From Azoarcus sp. (lineage in GTDB: Bacteria > Pseudomonadota > Gammaproteobacteria > Burkholderiales > Rhodocyclaceae): a stretch of DNA of 12,229 nucleotides. The stretch is taken from positions 1 through 12,229 of the forward strand of contig JAITCV010000102.1 of assembly GCA_031282905.1 (NCBI GenBank). The letters run 5' to 3'. A model generated the notes under the pieces. The model had not been told where the DNA came from. It did no database searches and was given only the letters and a program-made list of their open reading frames with translations. The position numbers and the translations under genes are program-made. Shown piece after piece: positions 6,492 to 12,229 of this stretch; the stretch's first letter is position 1, and each line of letters begins with the position of its first letter.

Positions 6492-7649
6492 ATGAATTTC
6501 ACCCGCCACCAAGCCGTCGGCGCTTATCAACGTTGGGAACCGCCCGCGTTCGATGCGCCGCCGTCTGCGGAACAAGCGCCCTCCCCGCCTCCCGAAGCCG
6601 ACACGCCGATCGCCGAAGCCCCCATCCTGCCCCCCGGCGTCAAACTGCCGACCGCCGAAGAAATCGAGCACATCCACGACGAAGCCAGGAAAAACGGCTT
6701 TGAAGCGGGCTTTGCCGAAGGCCGCGAAGCCGGTCATGCGGCGGGTCTGGCCGAAGGCCGCGAAGCCGGGATGGCCGCGGGACGCGAAGCGGGCTTCACC
6801 GAAGGACAACAAACCGGCTTCGCGATGGGACAGCAAAAGGGTTTTGCCTCGGGCAAGATCGCCGTGGTCAATGAAATCACCCGCCTGCGCGAGATTTTCG
6901 TCAACCTCGAATTCGCCCTCACCCGGCTCGACACCGAAATCGGCGAAGAACTGATGGCGTTGGCAATCGAACTCGCGCGCAAGGTGCTCCAGCACACCCT
7001 CGACACCCAGCCCGAAGTCATCAAGGGCGTCATCCACGAAGCGCTCCAGCACCTGCCCCACAAGCAGGCGGAAATCCATCTCAACCCCGACGACATGGAA
7101 CTGATGCGCAAACACCTCGATGACAAGACCCACGAGGAAGAACACCGGCTGATCGAAGACGATTCCGTTTCGCGCGGCGGCTGCCGGATCGAAGCCGCTG
7201 GCGCCCAGATCGACGCCACCATGGAAACCCGCTGGCGGCGCGTACTCGAAAGCCTGGGGCGCAAACACTCGCCCTGGGAGCCGCTGCCGCCACTGGCAAG
7301 CTTGGCGAAAGCCGACGCCGGAGCTGCGGCTGATTCCGTGGAAGAAGCCGAAACGCCCGCCATTCCCCCCCAAGCGGAAATCTCCCCCAACCACGCAGCG
7401 GCGGATGGCGGCCCCGCGCCCGCTGACGCGCAAACCCACGATGAAGCTCTCCCAATCGAGACTGCAACCGAAGCCGTGGAAAAAGCCGAAACGCCCGCCA
7501 CGTCGCCCCCGGTGGAAATTCCCGAACACACAAACGCAGCGGCGGATGACGGCCCCGCGCCCGCCGATGCGCAAACCCACGTCGAACCCCCGCCTCCCCC
7601 GGTCGCCGAGGAAACAACAGGAAACACGGAAGATGAAAGCGCACACTGA
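6492..7649 (+). CDS. fliH: Flagellar export ATPase regulator FliH, with extended C-terminal tail
   Basis: FliH binds the FliI ATPase, restrains it, and tethers it to FliN and the export gate. The 385 residues exceed the usual 220-270. The N-terminus has the Trp-containing segment typical of FliN-binding FliH (AYQRWEPPAF, W15) and a Pro-rich stretch. Residues 69-121 are a run of AxxxG/GxxxG helix repeats (EAGFAEGREAGHAAGLAEGR and on), a FliH hallmark. Residues 122-257 are the FliI-binding C-terminal domain, including SRGGCRIEAAGAQIDATMET at 227-246. Residues 262-385 are an added low-complexity Pro/Ala/Glu tail with an internal duplication. The ATG at 6492 with GGGAG six bases upstream is chosen; the frame reaches back to 6420, but that part lies in the palindrome. 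It overlaps fliI by 17 bp. Confidence 0.92.
   Translation: MNFTRHQAVGAYQRWEPPAFDAPPSAEQAPSPPPEADTPIAEAPILPPGVKLPTAEEIEHIHDEARKNGFEAGFAEGREAGHAAGLAEGREAGMAAGREAGFTEGQQTGFAMGQQKGFASGKIAVVNEITRLREIFVNLEFALTRLDTEIGEELMALAIELARKVLQHTLDTQPEVIKGVIHEALQHLPHKQAEIHLNPDDMELMRKHLDDKTHEEEHRLIEDDSVSRGGCRIEAAGAQIDATMETRWRRVLESLGRKHSPWEPLPPLASLAKADAGAAADSVEEAETPAIPPQAEISPNHAAADGGPAPADAQTHDEALPIETATEAVEKAETPATSPPVEIPEHTNAAADDGPAPADAQTHVEPPPPPVAEETTGNTEDESAH
7341..7586 (+). repeat. Duplicated segment encoding the FliH tail
   Basis: Two copies of about 105-108 bp lie 138 bp apart, encoding residues 284-318 and 330-365 of FliH. Both begin with E(E/K)AETPA and end with AAAD(G/D)GPAPADAQTH(D/V)E. They share long exact DNA stretches, for example GCAGCGGCGGATG and GGCCCCGCGCCCG, so duplication at DNA level is recent relative to the rest of the gene. 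The spacing is a multiple of three, so the frame is kept. Confidence 0.85.
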
Positions 7650-9030
7650 AATCTGGCGCGCGTTTCTCGAAGATGGCCGCCGCCTTGCTGCCAGCGTCGA
7701 TCCCTTCCAAAGCGCGGGACGGCTCACCCGGATCAACGGCCTGGTGATGGAAACCTCCGGACTCAAGCTACCGCTGGGCTCGGGTTGCCAGATCACCGCC
7801 CCGGGCGGCGGCTGTGTCGAAGCCGAAGTCGTCGGTTTCAACGGCGAAAAACTGTTCATGATGCCAATCGACGCCGTCGTCGGCCTGGCCCCCGGCGCCC
7901 TGGTGCTGCCGATGGAAAGCAACCACCCCCTGCTGACCCCAGGACAACGCATCAACCCGCAACGACGCGCCTCGGATCGCGCCAAACACCTGCCGGTAGG
8001 CGACGCCCTGCTTGGCCGGGTGGTCGATGGCGGCGGACGTCCACTGGACGCCCTGGGCACGCTGGAAACCGAAGAAAGCCGTTCGCTGCAAGGACGCCCG
8101 ATCAACCCGCTCAGCCGCGCCCCCATCCGCGAACCGCTCGACGTCGGCATCCGCGCGATCAACGGCCTGCTCACCATAGGCCGGGGGCAGCGCATGGGCC
8201 TGTTCGCCGGTTCCGGGGTGGGAAAATCGGTGCTGATCGGCATGATGGCGCGCTACACCGAAGCCGATGTCATCGTCGTCGGCCTGATCGGCGAGCGCGG
8301 GCGCGAAGTCAAGGAATTCATCGAAGAGAGCCTGGGCAGCGCCGGCCTGGACCGCTCGGTGGTCGTCGCCGCGCCGGCGGACACCAGCCCGTTGATGCGC
8401 CTGCAAGGCGCGGCCTATGCCACAACCATTGCCGAATACTTCCGCGACCAAGGCAAGCAAGTGCTGCTGGTAATGGATTCGCTTACCCGCTACGCCATGG
8501 CCCAGCGTGAAATCGCGCTGGCCATCGGCGAACCGCCGGTCACCCGCGGCTACCCGCCTTCGGTATTCGCCCTCCTGCCCGCGCTGGTCGAGCGGGCGGG
8601 CAACGGCACGGAAGGCGGCGGCTCGATCACCGCTTTCTACACCGTGCTGGCCGAAGGCGACGATCAGCAAGACCCGATCGCCGATTCGGCAAGAGCCATC
8701 CTCGACGGCCACATCGTGCTCACCCGCAGCCTCGCCGACCAGGGCCACTATCCGGCGATCGACATCGAGCAATCGATCTCGCGCGCCCAGCACAACCTGA
8801 TCGGCGACGAGCAATTCGACAAGGTGCGCCAATTCAAGCAACTCTTCTCGCGCTACCAGCGCGCGCGCGACCTGATCGCGGTCGGCGCCTACCAACCCGG
8901 CGGCGACCCCCTGCTCGACAACGCGGTAGCCATCCATCCCCGCCTCGAAGCCTACCTCCAGCAACGCATCGACGAGCGCGAGGACTATCCCAACGCAATG
9001 GACAGGCTCGACCAGCTTTTCAGCGCTTGA
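7633..9030 (+). CDS. fliI: Flagellum-specific export ATPase FliI
   Basis: The 465-residue protein is of standard length and is related to the F1 beta subunit and to type III secretion ATPases. It hydrolyses ATP at the base of the flagellar export apparatus to help unload substrates from chaperones. Visible features are a beta-barrel N-terminal domain (about 25-95), Walker A GLFAGSGVGKS at 189-199, the catalytic-region GERGREVKEF around 220-229, Walker B QVLLVMD at 276-282 followed by SLTRYAMAQREIALAIGEPP, and the GSITAFYTVLAEGDD segment. The ATG at 7633 is inside the 3' end of fliH (17-bp overlap), with AGGAAA upstream. The same frame is open back to 7405, but the predicted Arg/Pro/Lys-rich extension is antisense-like and unrelated to FliI. 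fliJ, which normally follows, is absent. Confidence 0.98.
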   Translation: MKAHTEIWRAFLEDGRRLAASVDPFQSAGRLTRINGLVMETSGLKLPLGSGCQITAPGGGCVEAEVVGFNGEKLFMMPIDAVVGLAPGALVLPMESNHPLLTPGQRINPQRRASDRAKHLPVGDALLGRVVDGGGRPLDALGTLETEESRSLQGRPINPLSRAPIREPLDVGIRAINGLLTIGRGQRMGLFAGSGVGKSVLIGMMARYTEADVIVVGLIGERGREVKEFIEESLGSAGLDRSVVVAAPADTSPLMRLQGAAYATTIAEYFRDQGKQVLLVMDSLTRYAMAQREIALAIGEPPVTRGYPPSVFALLPALVERAGNGTEGGGSITAFYTVLAEGDDQQDPIADSARAILDGHIVLTRSLADQGHYPAIDIEQSISRAQHNLIGDEQFDKVRQFKQLFSRYQRARDLIAVGAYQPGGDPLLDNAVAIHPRLEAYLQQRIDEREDYPNAMDRLDQLFSA

Positions 9031-9144
9031 TATCTGGCTGTCTGGACTTTGATCATTTCAAACACCACGGAAGATTTGCATTCTCATGGGAAGAGCATGA
9101 CGATGCACGAGTCTTGCGGACACCCTTGGCTGGACATAACGAAA

Positions 9145-10038
9145 ATGAAGCAATTCAACATGAGGCACATCCTCAAAAACACGTTGGCCTGTCTGGTTTT
9201 GTTTGCCGTACCACTGAGCCACGCGTGGTCTGATCTGGGAAGCATGGCCGCTTCCGTCGTCAATATCAGTGATACAGCCGCGGTAAAGTTCATTTGGACG
9301 AATATCGACATCATCGGTTTGGTGTGGGCGACGGTGAAACATACGTTGTTGTTTCTTGTCTTCAGCCTGCTGGTCTTGTTCTTTTGCCGGAAGCGGCGCT
9401 GGTTCAAGCGGGCGAATCCGATTTGGGATAAATTCACTTATCTCTATTATCTTTATATCCCGGTCGTATTCATGGCGCTTGGCGCGGTATATGGCGCTTT
9501 GTCCAATATGGAACAGCAATCATTTTCCATTATCAAGGATAAACTGGCGCCGCCTGTCAATAGCTTCCTTATTTCTTCCCTGAACGATCTGCCCGCAGAC
9601 TATCATGATGCGCTCGCGCAGATGACGCCTGAAGATGCGTTGCAATATACGAGGGTTATCATTGAAACCAGTTTGGACAAAACGCTCAAGGAAGGGACAA
9701 GCCGTATCGCGGATTTCTGGCAGAAGCTCCCTGGAGATGGCCGTACTTTTATCGTCGATGTTTGTGTTGACATCGTGTTGGGTAAAGTGGCGGGCATCGT
9801 TGGCTTGAGCCGAGGCGAGGTGAAACAGGGGCTGAATGCCATGAAGAAGGAAAACTTTCTCGATCTGATCAAACAAGGTGGCGATTTGTTCGGCGATTAT
9901 GCCGCAGCGAAAGTTCGCGGCATGATTCGTGGCTATCGCGTTTTCGTCATGTTGATTTTTGTTTTGGCGCTGTTCGTTCCCGTGGTGGATACCTTGATCG
10001 CCCGCGGACGCGAAAAAACATTTCCATCGAGCGTGTGA
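9145..10038 (+). CDS. Unrecognised membrane protein with signal peptide
   Basis: The 297-residue product belongs to no family I recognise. From the chosen ATG it begins MKQFNMRHILKN, followed by a hydrophobic core and a signal-peptidase-like AVPLSHA/W site at about residue 27. Further hydrophobic segments lie at about 58-80 (ending FFCRKRRWFKR, positive inside), 97-118 (YLYYLYIPVVFMALGAVYGA) and 264-283 (GYRVFVMLIFVLALFVPVV). A soluble, partly amphipathic region of about 145 residues separates the last two. Earlier in-frame starts exist at 9097 (ATG) and 9049 (TTG); 9145 is preferred because it puts the signal peptide at the terminus. Base composition is clearly lower in GC than the neighbours: 21 of 60 bases at 9421-9480, against 39 of 60 at 8281-8340 in fliI. 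This suggests acquisition from elsewhere. It occupies the usual fliJ position but does not resemble FliJ, which is a soluble coiled coil. Confidence 0.75.
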   Translation: MKQFNMRHILKNTLACLVLFAVPLSHAWSDLGSMAASVVNISDTAAVKFIWTNIDIIGLVWATVKHTLLFLVFSLLVLFFCRKRRWFKRANPIWDKFTYLYYLYIPVVFMALGAVYGALSNMEQQSFSIIKDKLAPPVNSFLISSLNDLPADYHDALAQMTPEDALQYTRVIIETSLDKTLKEGTSRIADFWQKLPGDGRTFIVDVCVDIVLGKVAGIVGLSRGEVKQGLNAMKKENFLDLIKQGGDLFGDYAAAKVRGMIRGYRVFVMLIFVLALFVPVVDTLIARGREKTFPSSV

Positions 10039-10306
10039 ACATGCCCTACATTCGGACGTTTTCGATGAGATCGAGCGCACGGCGGTGCCCAAGCGTGAGG
10101 TGTTTACCAGACACTCGATTCCACGGCAAAGCCTTGCCACTCAAGGGAAATTCGGGAAATTCGTCTGGCGGGGGGAGGAAGTTCAGTTTAAGACGTTCGC
10201 GTGCGCGATTACTCTGTCATGGCGCTTGCCATCTCTCACCTGCAAGGCTATCTGCGCTAGAATGTCCGATTCTCCTGCTCACCCATTACACCGGATTACT
10301 CGATGA
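10019..10306 (+). other. Open frame after the membrane gene: possible frameshifted C-terminal extension
   Basis: The membrane-protein gene stops at 10036-10038. In the next frame, reading is open from before that stop to a TGA at 10304-10306, about 95 codons. The switch point would be the A6 run at 10013-10018: with one A fewer, the protein would continue REKHFHRACEHALHSDVFDE and on through IERTAVPKREVFTRHSIPRQ. The first 50 or so residues look protein-like; the last 40 are Cys/Leu-rich and less convincing. The frame's own earliest start (GTG at 10085) has no good binding site. Its TGA overlaps the next gene's ATG as ATGA. If this is not coding, 10039-10302 is simply an intergenic gap. Confidence 0.3.
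10236..10263 (+). promoter_or_regulatory. Possible -10 promoter element upstream of the DUF2863 gene
   Basis: TAGAAT at 10258-10263, in the context TGCGCTAGAATG, is a good -10 match, about 40 nt before the ATG at 10303. The -35 region at 16-17 bp spacing (TCACCT or CTCACC) is poor; TTGCCA at 10226 is 26 bp away, too far. It suggests that the DUF2863 gene is transcribed separately from the genes to its left. Confidence 0.35.
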
Positions 10307-11463
10307 AAAGACCGCGCTCCAAGCGCCGTGGCGGCATCGGTCGGCACACTGAAGACCTCCTGCGGCTGGCTACCGGACTGGCCGAGTCCTGCTGCCGGGT
10401 TGAAGACCGTTATTGGGAAAACCATCTTGCCGCGGCAATCGACGCCACGCTCAAGCATGACGACGAAGAAACACTCGATACCGCGCTCGACCAAGCCTTT
10501 GCCCATGACGGCAGGTTCTATGAAGAACTGGTCAACGCCATCGAATCGCGCACGGAATCTCCCGAGCTTTCCGGGAACCACGACATCGTGCTCATCGCCG
10601 CGCCGGTGCTGGCATGGTCGCGTTTCCTGATCCCCGCCCGCGCGCTTCCCGCCGCCACGCTTGCCAACCTGCGGGTACATCTGGCCGCGCATGTGCTCGC
10701 CCGCAATGTCCGGCTGGCGCTGGCCGATTTCCTGTTCAGTCCCGACCAATTGCCGCAGGGATATTGTGCCACGGCCAAATTTGCGGAAGTCATCGGCCGC
10801 GCCGCGCTCGACGGACAGGATTTACATATCGACGCCAGCGAGTTGCCGGAAAGCGCGCATTTCCTCTCCGACACCCGGTATCTGCTCGCCGCGATTGCCG
10901 TGCCACATGGCGCGGCGGCCTTTCGCTGGCAGGAAGCCGATGGCGACCGCGTCGAAGCACTGACGCAATGGCGCACTCAGGGCGGCAGTTGCCTCTCGCC
11001 GCTCCTGCCCGGATGCGTATTGGATTTCGTCCTGCCGGAAGCCTATTTCTCCGCATGGCGCGCGACCGACAAGGCAAGTCGCCCCTATTCGGTGCGCGCC
11101 TCGACCGCGTTCCTCGCCACCACGCTCGATGTGCCCATGCTCAAATTGCGCGCGGTCGTCGCGCCGTTCTGGGATGAACAGATCGAGGAATACCGCATCG
11201 GCTTCACCCTCACCGATAACGACGAAGTCGTGCATGGCGTGGTTTGGCCGCTTCTGGGCAGCGAAGACGAAGATGCGCAAGTCGAAATCGAAGCCATCCT
11301 GCGCGAATGTGGCATCGGCGAAATCCGCATGCTCGACCACCGTTTTCCGCTTGAATATTGCGAAGACTGCGGCGCGCCGCTCTACCCTTCACCCGAGGGC
11401 GAAATCGTACACGCGGAAATGCCCGAAACCGAAATCGAGCAAATTCCACGGCATCTGCATTGA
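10303..11463 (+). CDS. DUF2863 family protein
   Basis: The 386-residue protein begins MKRPRSKRRGGIGRHTEDLL and continues LRLATGLAESCCRVEDRYWE. I recognise this opening as that of DUF2863, a family of unknown function found essentially in Betaproteobacteria. It has no signal peptide or membrane segment and should be cytoplasmic. The N-terminal half is mainly helical and Ala/Leu-rich. Near the C-terminus, PLEYCEDCGAPLYPSPEG holds a CxxC pair (C353, C356) in a zinc-ribbon-like knuckle, with a very acidic stretch after it. The family match is from memory of the N-terminal pattern and overall length, so the label is good but not proven. The ribosome binding site is weak (GGA about 10 nt upstream). 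It probably has no link to the flagellar operon. GC content returns here to that of fliFGHI. Confidence 0.8.
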   Translation: MKRPRSKRRGGIGRHTEDLLRLATGLAESCCRVEDRYWENHLAAAIDATLKHDDEETLDTALDQAFAHDGRFYEELVNAIESRTESPELSGNHDIVLIAAPVLAWSRFLIPARALPAATLANLRVHLAAHVLARNVRLALADFLFSPDQLPQGYCATAKFAEVIGRAALDGQDLHIDASELPESAHFLSDTRYLLAAIAVPHGAAAFRWQEADGDRVEALTQWRTQGGSCLSPLLPGCVLDFVLPEAYFSAWRATDKASRPYSVRASTAFLATTLDVPMLKLRAVVAPFWDEQIEEYRIGFTLTDNDEVVHGVVWPLLGSEDEDAQVEIEAILRECGIGEIRMLDHRFPLEYCEDCGAPLYPSPEGEIVHAEMPETEIEQIPRHLH

Positions 11464-11487
11464 GTGAACACCAGGCGCATCGCGACA

Positions 11488-11520
11488 ATTCCTGAAACCC
11501 AGATACTGCTTTTCAGGGAT
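11488..11520. other. Stem-loop downstream of the DUF2863 gene
   Basis: ATTCCTGAAA and TTTCAGGGAT can form a 10-bp stem (one T-G pair) around a 13-nt loop, beginning 25 nt after the DUF2863 stop. No T-run follows (ATGTCCGG), so it is not a standard intrinsic terminator. It could protect the 3' end of the mRNA or assist Rho-dependent termination. Confidence 0.45.
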
Positions 11521-11612
11521 ATGTCCGGTGCCCCCGCCGCGCGGCGAAGCTCGACAACCATAAAATACCAGCTATTGGCATAAGTCCGCCAGCATTCTCG
11601 TTCCAGATCGAA

Positions 11613-11641
11613 AATACAAAGCAGAGCGTTACCCGTATAAT
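11613..11641 (+). promoter_or_regulatory. Sigma-70 promoter of the cytochrome b561 gene
   Basis: A perfect TATAAT at 11636-11641 lies 17 bp after AATACA, which matches the last three bases of the -35 consensus. The predicted start is near 11648, about 22 nt before the ATG at 11670, with AGGAC in between. The strong -10 box and the position make this the most convincing sigma-70 promoter in the window. Confidence 0.6.
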
Positions 11642-11669
11642 TGGGCATCGTATCCACAGGACAAAAATC

Positions 11670-12229
11670 ATGAGTCAGCGCGTGAAAGTCTGGGATTTAC
11701 CCACCCGTATTTTCCACTGGACCCTGGTGGCCCTCACCCTCGCAACCTTTGCCTCAGGTTTCGAGGGTGGCAACTGGATCGAGTGGCATGGTCGTCTGGG
11801 CCTGGCCATCGTTGGGCTGATCGTCTTCCGCTTGGTGTGGGGAATAATCGGTTCGACCTACGCCCGTTTCGCCCAGTTCATCCCTGGTCCGAGGCGGATA
11901 CGGGCCTATCTGCGCGGCCAGTGGCATGGCCTCGGACACAACCCGCTGGGGGCATTCTCGGTGCTTGGCCTGCTCGCGCTGATGAGTTTCCAACTTGCCA
12001 GCGGCTTGATCGCCGATGACAGCATTTCTTTTACCGGCCCGCTCAAGGATTTGGTGAGCCAGCGCGTCAGCGACCTGTTTACCGGCCTGCATCGCCAGAA
12101 CATCTGGCTGATCATGGGGCTGGTATCGCTGCATGTGGCTTCGATCGTGTTCTACCGTCTGGTGAAGAAAGACGATCTGCTCACACCGATGATCACCGGC
12201 ACCAAAAAAACCGATGACCCGGCGGCAAT
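11670..12229 (+). CDS. Cytochrome b561 family protein, truncated by the window edge
   Basis: 186 codons are visible with no stop. The protein begins MSQRVKVWDLPTRIFHWTLV, the typical opening of small bacterial cytochrome b561 / Ni-hydrogenase b-type proteins (Cytochrom_B_N-like, COG3658 type). These are inner-membrane di-haem electron carriers between quinol and periplasmic c-type cytochromes. Four transmembrane helices can be seen at about 15-31, 41-60, 94-114 and 143-162. Candidate haem-ligand histidines are H16 (FHW), H40 (WHGRLG), H141 (LHRQN) and H155 (SLHVAS). The start has AGGAC about 9 nt upstream and a good promoter. In related genomes a small cytochrome c often lies next to such genes; none is visible here. 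The sequence after about 166 (KKDDLLTPMITG) suggests that the natural end is only slightly beyond the window. Confidence 0.93.
   Translation, partial: MSQRVKVWDLPTRIFHWTLVALTLATFASGFEGGNWIEWHGRLGLAIVGLIVFRLVWGIIGSTYARFAQFIPGPRRIRAYLRGQWHGLGHNPLGAFSVLGLLALMSFQLASGLIADDSISFTGPLKDLVSQRVSDLFTGLHRQNIWLIMGLVSLHVASIVFYRLVKKDDLLTPMITGTKKTDDPAA

Noticed and set aside
7405..7632. N-terminal extension of FliI, or a separate overlapping gene in the fliH tail
   Set aside because: The frame is open only because of GC-rich low-complexity DNA. It would encode Lys/Arg/Pro-rich sequence, while the ATG at 7633 gives a normal-length FliI with a ribosome binding site.
5241..8243. A 1000-codon open frame on the minus strand opposite fliF (3' end), fliG, fliH and fliI
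   Set aside because: It is antisense to four well-supported flagellar genes. It is Gly/Arg/Phe-rich with no recognisable domain, and is explained by strong third-position GC bias removing stop codons. The same holds for long antisense frames at 3817-4995, 7768-8964, 1209-2183 and 2420-3610.
9027..9233. A 68-codon frame between fliI and the orphan membrane gene
   Set aside because: It starts at a TTG overlapping the fliI stop with no ribosome binding site, and overlaps the signal peptide of the membrane protein in another frame.
10035..10352. A 105-codon plus-strand frame starting near the orphan gene stop
   Set aside because: It runs 50 bases into the DUF2863 gene in the wrong frame, and its composition (Arg/Ser/Cys-rich) looks random.

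Overview
The window is GC-rich proteobacterial DNA dominated by a flagellar basal-body and export locus. The lineage is most likely Betaproteobacteria. This rests on a DUF2863-type protein (a family I know essentially from that class), a FleS/FleR two-component pair next to fliE, and a small cytochrome b561 gene. It is an inference from gene content, not a database placement.

Layout, left to right. Positions 1-265 hold about 5.5 copies of a 48/49-bp tandem repeat that runs off the left edge, followed by about 115 bp of apparently non-coding DNA. Three genes then lie on the minus strand: fleS (2330-3475, cytosolic PAS histidine kinase), fleR (900-2333, sigma-54-dependent response regulator) and fliE (382-705, MS-ring/rod junction protein). 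fleS and fleR overlap as ATGA. fliE has its own very good sigma-54 (-24/-12) promoter at 750-765. Diverging from fleS on the plus strand is a compact operon: fliF (MS ring), fliG (switch/rotor), fliH (export ATPase regulator) and fliI (export ATPase). A 30-bp perfect palindrome lies between fliG and fliH.

After fliI the flagellar theme stops. The usual next gene, fliJ, is absent. In its place is an AT-richer gene for an unrecognised membrane protein (9145-10038), followed by an open frame that may be its frameshifted tail. Then come a DUF2863 gene (10303-11463), a short intergenic stretch with a stem-loop and a good sigma-70 promoter, and the 5' part of a cytochrome b561 gene cut by the right edge.

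How the genes fit together: FleS is expected to phosphorylate FleR, which would activate RpoN promoters of class III flagellar genes such as the fliE promoter seen here. FliE, FliF and FliG build the rod base, MS ring and switch. FliH and FliI energise the type III export apparatus beneath it. The most unusual points are the variant tandem repeat, the duplicated Pro/Ala/Glu-rich tail of FliH, the palindrome inside the operon, the loss or relocation of fliJ with an AT-rich orphan gene in its place, and the possible frame break downstream of that orphan. I see no convincing new multi-gene system; most of the window is a conventional flagellar cluster.
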